DNA of 56,478 nucleotides, taken from an uncultured Eubacteriales bacterium (GTDB lineage: Bacteria; Bacillota; Clostridia; Oscillospirales; Oscillospiraceae). The notes below the pieces were generated by a model. It saw nothing but the letters and a program-made list of their open reading frames with translations. It had not been told where the DNA came from and did not search any database. The stretch is taken from positions 1-56,478 of the forward strand of contig ONIN01000012.1 in the NCBI GenBank assembly GCA_900317905.1, read 5' to 3'. The position numbers were made by a program, and so were the translations under genes. Shown in pieces: positions 49,877-56,478 of the stretch (its first letter is position 1; each line of letters starts with the position of its first letter).

Positions 49877-49896
49877 GGTTTTTTCCGGAAAAAACC
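49877..49896. terminator. Perfect 20-base palindrome after the pyridoxamine kinase gene
   Basis: GGTTTTTTCC/GGAAAAAACC with no loop. As RNA it would be a weak hairpin; it may serve as a terminator-like or protein-binding site. Confidence 0.4.
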
Positions 49897-49907
49897 GTCA
49901 GAAAAGG

Positions 49908-49936
49908 TTGACAATAAGAGTAGAATATCGTATAGT
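49908..49936 (+). promoter_or_regulatory. Promoter of the RND permease operon
   Basis: TTGACA (49908-49913), 17-base spacer, TATAGT (49931-49936). The start near 49943 leaves a leader of about 170 bases. Confidence 0.8.
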
Positions 49937-50046
49937 GTATTGAGACGTTTTTTAATCTTTATGTTAACATTTTGATACTTTATCAGTGAAAAACATAAGG
50001 ATTTTCAAGCATTTTGCGGTTGTCACTGCTTTGTAATTATTTCACA

Positions 50047-50078
50047 GGTCACGGCGCGGGAACGCCGGTGGCCGTTTT
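50047..50078 (+). promoter_or_regulatory. Terminator-like hairpin in the RND operon leader
   Basis: GGTCACGGCG pairs with CGCCGGTGGCC (one bulge), loop of about 6, followed by GTTTTGG, 36 bases before the start codon. It could attenuate transcription. I see no known riboswitch or leader peptide in the rest of the 49937-50113 leader. Confidence 0.4.
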
Positions 50079-50113
50079 GGCGTCCTATATGAGGGAATAA
50101 AAGAGGGCTTTTC

Positions 50114-52615
50114 ATGCAGAGAAAATCATTCATGGAGCGGCTGGCCGGGTTCATCGTGGACAAACGATATCTGTTCCTGGTACTCTTCGCCGCCCTATGT
50201 ATTATGTCAATCTTCACCTCCGCGGGGGTGCGGGTCAACGAGGATCTGACCGACTACCTGCCGGACGACTCCGAGACGCGGCAGGGTCTCGCCATCATGA
50301 ACCGGGAGTTCGTCACCTACGGCAGCGCCCGCGTGATGGTGTCGAACATCACCTACGACAAGGCCGAACAGCTGGCCGACATGCTCCGGGACGTGGACGG
50401 CGTCAAGACCGTGGAGATCTCGAACGACCCCCAGCACTTCCGGGACGCCGCCGCCCTCTTTGAGGTGACCTTCCAGGGGGAGAAGCTGGACGACATCGCC
50501 ATCCAGGGCGTGGAGAACGTCCGCGAGGCGCTGAAAGACTACGACACTTACATCTACACCGAGGTGGGCAACCCCACCGGCATCATCCTGGAAAAGGAGA
50601 TGCAGATGGTGCTGGTGATCCTGGTGGCCATCATCATCGTGGTGCTGCTGCTCACCAGCAGGACCTTCGCGGAGGTCCCGGTGCTGCTGATCGTGTTCGG
50701 CGTGGCCGTGTGGATCAACAAGGGCACCAACTTCTGGTTCGGTGAGATCTCTTTCATTACGAACTCCATCGCGGCGGTGCTGCAGCTGGGTCTGGCCATC
50801 GACTACGCCATCATCCTCTGCCACCACTACACCGAGCAGCGGGAGACCATGGAGCCCAAGGAGGCCGTGGTCAAGGCCCTCAGCATGGCCATCCCGGAGA
50901 TCTTCTCCTCCAGTCTGACCACCATTTCCGGTCTGCTGGCCCTGGCCTTCATGAAGATCAAGATCGGCCAGGACATGAGTTTGGTTCTGATCAAGGCCAT
51001 CATCTTCAGCATGCTGTCGGTGTTTCTGCTGATGCCGGCGCTGCTGCTTCTGGCGAGCCCTCTGATCGACCGAACCCACCACAAGAGCTTCCTGCCGAAG
51101 ATCAGCGGCTGGGGACGCTTCACGGTGAAGAGCCGCTACGTGGTGCCGCCGATCTTTCTGGTGGTGGTCATCGCCGCGGCGATCCTTGCAAACCACTGCC
51201 CCTACGTGTTCGGGTACAGCACCCTGGACACCATGAAGCAAAACGAATACAAGCTGGCGGAAAAGAAGATCAACGAGACCTTCGGCGAGCTCAACGAGGT
51301 GGCGCTGATCCTGCCCTTCAAGGACTATGAGACCGAGGAAAAGCTCTACGCCGACTTAAGCGAGCTGGAGGGCATCGACGAGATCATCGCCCTGGCCGGC
51401 ACCGAGGCCAGAGACGGCTACATGGTCACCTCGGGCATGACGCCGAGAGAGTTCTCCGACCTCACCGATCTGGACATCGCCGTGTCGAGGGCCCTCTACA
51501 TGGCCTACAGCACCCAGAACGACAATCTGGCCCAGGCGGTGGGACAGCTCATCGACGTGACCAACATCGACAATTCCCGCATCCCGCTGATCGAGATGAT
51601 CAAGTTCGTCTATGATCAGAGAGACGCCTACCAGTCCAGGATCGACTCCGAGATGATGGATGACCTCACGGAGCTCTACGACGAGCTCATCGACGGTGAG
51701 TGCCAGCTCCACACCCCGGACTACTCCAGAATGCTGCTGCATCTGAATCTCCCGGTGGAGAGCGAGGAGACCTACGATTACCTCATGGTGATCAAGGGCG
51801 TCATCGGGAAGTACTACACCGAATCCTACTTCGTCGGCGAGACCGCCAAGGACCGGGACTTCTCCTCCGCCTTCGGAGAGGATAACCTGCTGATCAGCGT
51901 GCTGACCCTGGTCTTCGTGGTGGTGATCCTGCTTTTGACCTTCAAGAGCGCGGCGCTGCCGCTGCTGCTGATTTTGGTCATTCAGGGCAGCATCTGGATC
52001 AACTTCGCGGTGCCGACGGTGATGAAATCCAATCTGTATTTCCTGGCGTATTTAATCGTCAGCGCCATCATGATGGGCGCCAACATCGACTACGCCATCG
52101 TGATCTCCAGCCGGTATCTGCAGTTCAAGGAGCAGATGAACTACAAGGACGCCATGGTCGAGGCGCTGAACGTCTCGTTCCCCACGGTGGTCACCTCCGG
52201 CACCATCCTGGCTGCCGCCGGCGTCGCCATCGGGCTTCTGAGCTCCGAGAACACCGTCGCCGCCATCGGCGTTTGCCTGGGCCGCGGCACCATCCTGAGT
52301 ATGATGCTGGTCATGGGCGTGCTGCCGCAGCTGCTTCTGCTGGGCGACAGCATCGTGGAGAAAACATCCTTTAACATCGGCAGACCCACCCAGCTGCAGA
52401 GCCTCCAGGGGGCCATGCGCATCAACGGTCACGTGAGAGGCTACATCAACGGCTTCGTGGACGCGGAGGTGCGGGGCTTCGTCAACGGCACCGTCAGCGC
52501 CTCCATCGACATCGGCAAGGTGGAGATGGCGGAGGAACAGCCCGACAGTGAACAAATCAACCAACCCGACTACGAATCCATTTCCGACGGAATCGGGGGA
52601 GGAGAAGAGCAATGA
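50114..52615 (+). CDS. RND/MMPL family transporter
   Basis: 833 residues, two repeats of one TM helix, a large extracytoplasmic domain and five or more TM helices. The proton-relay aspartates of the family sit in matching motifs GLAIDYAIIL (TM4 equivalent) and GANIDYAIVI (TM10 equivalent). The N-terminal periplasmic-type domain starts VNEDLTDYLPDDSETRQG, as in Firmicute predicted exporters. The C-terminal tail of about 70 residues (MRINGHVRGYINGFVDAEVRGFVNG) is soluble. It overlaps the GLUG gene by 4 bases (ATGA), so the two are made together. Substrate unknown, lipid or hydrophobic compound likely. Confidence 0.9.
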   Translation: MQRKSFMERLAGFIVDKRYLFLVLFAALCIMSIFTSAGVRVNEDLTDYLPDDSETRQGLAIMNREFVTYGSARVMVSNITYDKAEQLADMLRDVDGVKTVEISNDPQHFRDAAALFEVTFQGEKLDDIAIQGVENVREALKDYDTYIYTEVGNPTGIILEKEMQMVLVILVAIIIVVLLLTSRTFAEVPVLLIVFGVAVWINKGTNFWFGEISFITNSIAAVLQLGLAIDYAIILCHHYTEQRETMEPKEAVVKALSMAIPEIFSSSLTTISGLLALAFMKIKIGQDMSLVLIKAIIFSMLSVFLLMPALLLLASPLIDRTHHKSFLPKISGWGRFTVKSRYVVPPIFLVVVIAAAILANHCPYVFGYSTLDTMKQNEYKLAEKKINETFGELNEVALILPFKDYETEEKLYADLSELEGIDEIIALAGTEARDGYMVTSGMTPREFSDLTDLDIAVSRALYMAYSTQNDNLAQAVGQLIDVTNIDNSRIPLIEMIKFVYDQRDAYQSRIDSEMMDDLTELYDELIDGECQLHTPDYSRMLLHLNLPVESEETYDYLMVIKGVIGKYYTESYFVGETAKDRDFSSAFGEDNLLISVLTLVFVVVILLLTFKSAALPLLLILVIQGSIWINFAVPTVMKSNLYFLAYLIVSAIMMGANIDYAIVISSRYLQFKEQMNYKDAMVEALNVSFPTVVTSGTILAAAGVAIGLLSSENTVAAIGVCLGRGTILSMMLVMGVLPQLLLLGDSIVEKTSFNIGRPTQLQSLQGAMRINGHVRGYINGFVDAEVRGFVNGTVSASIDIGKVEMAEEQPDSEQINQPDYESISDGIGGGEEQ

Positions 52616-55600
52616 AACGAAACAGACGCAGACTGCTTGCCATTGGCCTTGCCGTGGTGCTGTGCTTCCTCATGGGCGCAGGCTCCACGCTGGCAGAGCA
52701 GAATACGATCCGCATCACCACCGTGGAGGAGCTCCAGCAGCTCAGCGAAAGCTGCAGCTATGACGCCTACTCCAGAGACAAGACCGTTTATCTGGAAAAC
52801 GATCTGAATCTCAGCGGATCTGATTTCACGCCCATCCCCATCTTCGGCGGCGTGTTCGATGGCCAGGGCCACACCATCTCCGGACTGTCTCTGGAGGGTG
52901 ACTCCAGCCACATGGGCCTGTTCCGCTATGTGCAGGAGGGCGGCACCGTCAAGGATCTCACCGTCACCGGCAACCTGAACCCCGCCGGCGGCATGAGCGA
53001 GATCGGCGCCATCGTGGGCACCAACCTGGGCACCGTCAGCGGCTGCAGCTTCTCCGGCACCGTCAACGGCTCCTATAACGTCGGCGGCATCGCCGGCACC
53101 AACGAGCCCACCGGCATGATCTACAACTGCAAGACCGAGGGCTACGCCTCCGGCGACCACTACGTGGGCGGCATCGTGGGCCAGAATCTGGGCACCATTT
53201 CCTACTGCTCCAACACCGCCGGTGTGAACCTCTCCACCGAGGAGAACGTCACCACCGCGGCCGAGGTGGACATCGAGGCCCTCACCGACGAAGAGGGCGA
53301 GGTCCACACCGCCACCGACGTGGGCGGCATCGCGGGCTTCAGCTCCGGCGTGGTCATCGGCTGCACCAACTGGGGCAGCGTGGGCTATGAGCATGTCGGC
53401 TTCAACGTGGGCGGCGTGGTCGGACGCCAGAGCGGTCTGGTCTCCGGCTGCACCAACTGGGGCAGCGTCAGCGGCCGCAAGGACGTGGGCGGCATCGCCG
53501 GCCAGATGGAGCCTTACATCACCATCGACCTGGGCTCCGGCAGCGCGGCCAAGCTGGAAGCGGATCTGAACACCCTGCACGGCGGGGTGGACACCCTTTT
53601 GAACCACACCGGCGCCGCGGCCTCCGCCATCAGCGCCACCATCGGCCAGATCGCGGCCAGCGCATCCAGCGCCACCGAGCACGCGCGCTATGTGGCAGAG
53701 CAGACCGCCTCCTATGTGGATGAGACCACCGGCACCATCAACGAGGTCATGATGCGCATCAGCACCTCGGAAAAGATGGTCTCCCCGGCCATCACCGAGT
53801 TCTCCCAGGGCGCCATCGCTTTGGACGGCGCAACCAGATTCTTCTCCAACGGCTTCGATTCTCTCGACGCCATCGACGAAATGACCGCGGCGGATAAGTC
53901 CAGCTTCAAGGGCGCCACCAGCGATCTGAGCACCACCTCCGAGCGGCTGAACGCGGCCATGGCCTATTGCGGCTGGCTCATGAAGGTGGCCGACAACCAG
54001 GCCGGCACCGGCAACTACGACCTGCTCTCCGAGCGGCCGGACAACTGGCTGGAGATGTCCAACAAGTACGGTTATCAGTACGATCCCGACGCGCTGACCT
54101 CCTATGAGGGCGTCCGCGACGCGCTTTTGAAGGGCGTGGGCGACGCTGCCAGCGCCGCGGGCGTCCTGTCCGGCGACATTTCCACCATGACCCGCATCAT
54201 CAACCTCTACTACCTCACCGAGGATGTGGACGGCAACACCCGCATGGAGAACACCAGCGCCGCTTTCAAGACAGCCTTCGATACCCTGCGCGGCGCCACC
54301 AGTCACTTCTCCACCGGCATGAGCTACATGGATCAGGTGGGCAGCTACCTCTCCGGCAACGAGGATCTGACGCTCCCCGGCGTGGACAGCGACTTCCGCA
54401 CCGCCATGGAGGGCATGTTCGACGACCTGGGCAGCATCTCCGGCGGCCTCGGCAACCTGAGCACCCAGAGCGCCAACTTCTCTGCGCAGATCATCGCCGA
54501 CATGCAGACCGTCAACGACCAGTTCAACGTGGTCATGATCGACCTGGTGGATATCCTCCAGCTGGCCATGGATCCCGATATGGAGAACATCATCGAGGAT
54601 ACCTCCGAGGCCGACCTCAGCACCACCAACGGCAAGGTCTACAACTGTGAAAACTACGGCACCGCCATGGGCGACATCAACGCCGGCGGCATTGCGGGCA
54701 CCATGGCCATCGAGTATGACTTCGACCCGCAGAATGACTCCAACGCCATGGAGGACAGCACCCTCACCAGCAAGTACTTCACCAAGTGCGTCCTGGCCGA
54801 GAGCCGCAACTACGGCGCTGCCACCGCCCGCCACGACTGCGCCGGCGGCGTCTGCGGCGACAGTGAGCTGGGCGTCATCACCGGCTGCCAGGGCTTCGGC
54901 CCCGTTGAGAGCACCGGCGGCGACTACGCCGGCGGCATCGTGGGCCTTTCTAAGAGCGCGGTCCGCTCCAGCTGGGCCAAGTGCGCCGTCACCGGCGGCA
55001 GCTATGTGGGCGGCGTGGCCGGCTTCGGCAAGAACGTCTCCGACTGCGGCACCCTGGTGAACCTCAGCGCCCGTGACAACTGCCTCGGCACCATCGCCGG
55101 CGATCTGGACGCGGAAGGCACCGCCACCGGCAACGTCTATGTCCACGACAGCCTCTCCGGCGTGGACGGCATCAGCTATCAGGGCGTGGCCGAGGAGCGC
55201 ACCTACAACGACTTCATGGCCCAGGAGAACGTTCCCGCGGAGTTCTCCAGCTTCACCGCAACCTTCTCCGCCAACGGCGAGATCGTCAAGACCATCACCT
55301 TCGGCTACGGCGGCTCCATCGACGAGAGCGAGATCCCCGAGTGCCCGCCCATGGACGGCAACTACGGCCGCTGGCCCGAGATGAATTACAAGAACCTGAC
55401 CTTCGATCTGGACATCAAGGCCATCTACTCCTCCAGCGCTGCTGTGGTGGAGGGCGACCTCTACGCCGATGACACCGACACCCCGCTGGTGCTGGTGCAG
55501 GGCGTGTTCGACCCGGCCGCCTCTGTCCATGTGGCGGACTCCAAGACCCCGGCACCGGATCTGCCCAAGGGCCAGGAGCTGGAGATGCAGTATGACGTCG

Positions 55601-56319
55601 AGATCCTGAACGATCAGCCCGTCAGCGGCGAGGATGCGGCGGTCAACGTCCGTGTCTACGCCCCCGAGGGCACCCACACCATCTATACCTACCGCGACGG
55701 CGAGTGGAACAAGGTGGAGGCCTCCAGAGACGGCAGCTACCTGGTGTTCCAGAACCCTGACCGCGACGTGACCTTCGCCGTGGCCAAGGGCGGCGGCAAC
55801 CAGCTGGGCTACTTCATCGCCGGCATCGCCATCCTGGCGGCAGCCATCGGCGGCTTCTGGTTCCTGCGCAAGCGGGGCAACAAGAAGGATTCCGACGACG
55901 CCATCGCCAGAGCCGCTGCCGTTGAGGAGCAGGTGCCCGTGGCGGTCCCGGTGACCGAGGAGTTCTACCGGAAGCAGCAGGCCAATGAGCCTGTCGTGGA
56001 GACCGCTCCCGTCGTCGAGGAAGTCCCCGTTGTGGAGACCGTGGAAGTGAAGGAGCCCGTGACGGTTCCCGACGTCGAGGTTAAAGCCGTGGAGACCCCG
56101 GCGGAGAACGTGGTCGATACCGTGGAAGCGGCGGCCGAGTCCGCTGCGGAGTCTGTGGAAGACTTCGTGGAAGAGGTCATCGAGCCTGTGGCCGACGAGG
56201 TCACCGACCCCGAGCCGGAGCTCACCATCCGCCGCCCGGTGTTCGATGAGTCCGCACCCCTCACCGAGGAGACCATCGAGGCCCTCTTCGGAGATCCCAC
56301 CGACACCCCCGAGGAGTAA
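52612..56319 (+). CDS. Large membrane-anchored GLUG-repeat protein with helical insertion
   Basis: 1235 residues. Signal peptide (MKRNRRRLLAIGLAVVLCFL). GLUG repeats (V-G-G-I-A-G-x-N type; also CTNWGSV repeats) occupy about 75-305 and again 675-825, flanking an approximately 360-residue all-helical insertion (about 306-670) with heptad-like S/A/T-rich helices. About 950-1060 is a beta-rich region; 1064-1085 is one transmembrane helix followed by the basic stop LRKRGNKK; the last 150 residues are an acidic Val/Glu/Pro-rich cytoplasmic tail. It appears to be an extracellular beta-helix/helical-bundle partner of the coupled RND permease, perhaps a docking or accessory subunit. RBS GGAGGAG. Function unknown. 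Confidence 0.82.
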   Translation: MKRNRRRLLAIGLAVVLCFLMGAGSTLAEQNTIRITTVEELQQLSESCSYDAYSRDKTVYLENDLNLSGSDFTPIPIFGGVFDGQGHTISGLSLEGDSSHMGLFRYVQEGGTVKDLTVTGNLNPAGGMSEIGAIVGTNLGTVSGCSFSGTVNGSYNVGGIAGTNEPTGMIYNCKTEGYASGDHYVGGIVGQNLGTISYCSNTAGVNLSTEENVTTAAEVDIEALTDEEGEVHTATDVGGIAGFSSGVVIGCTNWGSVGYEHVGFNVGGVVGRQSGLVSGCTNWGSVSGRKDVGGIAGQMEPYITIDLGSGSAAKLEADLNTLHGGVDTLLNHTGAAASAISATIGQIAASASSATEHARYVAEQTASYVDETTGTINEVMMRISTSEKMVSPAITEFSQGAIALDGATRFFSNGFDSLDAIDEMTAADKSSFKGATSDLSTTSERLNAAMAYCGWLMKVADNQAGTGNYDLLSERPDNWLEMSNKYGYQYDPDALTSYEGVRDALLKGVGDAASAAGVLSGDISTMTRIINLYYLTEDVDGNTRMENTSAAFKTAFDTLRGATSHFSTGMSYMDQVGSYLSGNEDLTLPGVDSDFRTAMEGMFDDLGSISGGLGNLSTQSANFSAQIIADMQTVNDQFNVVMIDLVDILQLAMDPDMENIIEDTSEADLSTTNGKVYNCENYGTAMGDINAGGIAGTMAIEYDFDPQNDSNAMEDSTLTSKYFTKCVLAESRNYGAATARHDCAGGVCGDSELGVITGCQGFGPVESTGGDYAGGIVGLSKSAVRSSWAKCAVTGGSYVGGVAGFGKNVSDCGTLVNLSARDNCLGTIAGDLDAEGTATGNVYVHDSLSGVDGISYQGVAEERTYNDFMAQENVPAEFSSFTATFSANGEIVKTITFGYGGSIDESEIPECPPMDGNYGRWPEMNYKNLTFDLDIKAIYSSSAAVVEGDLYADDTDTPLVLVQGVFDPAASVHVADSKTPAPDLPKGQELEMQYDVEILNDQPVSGEDAAVNVRVYAPEGTHTIYTYRDGEWNKVEASRDGSYLVFQNPDRDVTFAVAKGGGNQLGYFIAGIAILAAAIGGFWFLRKRGNKKDSDDAIARAAAVEEQVPVAVPVTEEFYRKQQANEPVVETAPVVEEVPVVETVEVKEPVTVPDVEVKAVETPAENVVDTVEAAAESAAESVEDFVEEVIEPVADEVTDPEPELTIRRPVFDESAPLTEETIEALFGDPTDTPEE

Positions 56320-56330
56320 TTCAAACTAAG

Positions 56331-56366
56331 AAAAGCCTTCCCGTGCACGCGGGAAGGCTTTTTTGA
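56331..56366 (+). terminator. Terminator of the RND-GLUG operon
   Basis: AAAAGCCTTCCCG/CGGGAAGGCTTTT, 13-bp stem with a 6-base loop, then TT. Confidence 0.9.
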
Positions 56367-56384
56367 TGGATGGATTGGCGTTTA

Positions 56385-56478
56385 TCTGCCAGACCCACAT
56401 GGCTCCCACTCTGGGGGAGCTGTCGCGAGCCTGCGAGCGACTGAGAGGGCAAAACGTGGGATTCGAAATGCAGGAAAT
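56385..56478. repeat. Palindromic intergenic repeat, second copy, cut by the window end
   Basis: Reverse complement of 45191-45280 with scattered differences: both hold the segments TCTGCCAGACCCACAT, GGCTC...GGGAGCTGTCGCGAGC and GACTGAGAGGGCAAAACGT. The rest of the element is beyond the edge. Confidence 0.75.

Overview
The window looks like chromosomal DNA from a high-GC, spore-forming, low-peptidoglycan-complexity Firmicute of the Oscillospiraceae type (Oscillibacter/Dysosmobacter-like; this placement is inference). The reasons are spoVAD-spoVAE, strong G/C third-codon bias, AGGAGG ribosome sites, consensus SigA promoters at 17-base spacing, DUF1846, VanW, BspA-type LRR and GLUG surface proteins, and the small GC-rich intergenic palindromes common in this family. 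I see no tRNA, rRNA, CRISPR, phage or transposase gene. Coding is ordinary and dense, with almost no decay.

Layout. 1-7093 (minus): pyrimidine operon pyrC-carA-carB-pyrK-pyrD from one promoter, pyrD running off the left end. 7205-10927 (plus): an ECF transporter T/A pair, then a separately promoted operon whose first gene, a VUT/YhhQ-type queuosine-precursor transporter, sits behind a preQ1-I riboswitch and is followed by an SDR and a GNAT protein. 10973-18302: purine-type phosphoribosyltransferase, O-acetylhomoserine sulfhydrylase, MATE pump, zinc-ribbon/YARHG protein, PlsY, a GT4 glycosyltransferase and a metallophosphoesterase. 18356-24637: an LTA-synthase-like enzyme fused to SLH repeats, a sugar nucleotidyltransferase, DUF1846 and an AEC transporter.

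24745-27925 (plus) is the most interesting regulatory locus: a TrpX-type ABC transporter (lipoprotein, permease, ATPase) preceded by a short leader with its own promoter, a 15-residue peptide ending F-Y-Y-Y-Y-F, a hairpin over those codons and a terminator. It looks like classical ribosome-mediated attenuation responding to tyrosine (or phenylalanine), and would make this an aromatic amino acid importer. It is followed by spoVAD-spoVAE, a TetR regulator with a palindromic operator, and a long plus-strand run htpG, hemW, VanW protein, metG, phosphodiester glycosidase, ferritin.

40772-48039 holds two secreted proteins, an LRR_5 protein and an unknown one, whose C-termini share the same array of four Ig-like modules. 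48060-49850 has GtrA, a 70-residue helical protein and a pyridoxamine kinase. 49908-56365 is a two-gene unit of an RND/MMPL permease translationally coupled to a 1235-residue membrane-anchored GLUG protein with a large helical insertion, a candidate envelope system. Two copies of a family of short mobile-looking palindromic repeats lie at 45101-45280 and 56385-56478.
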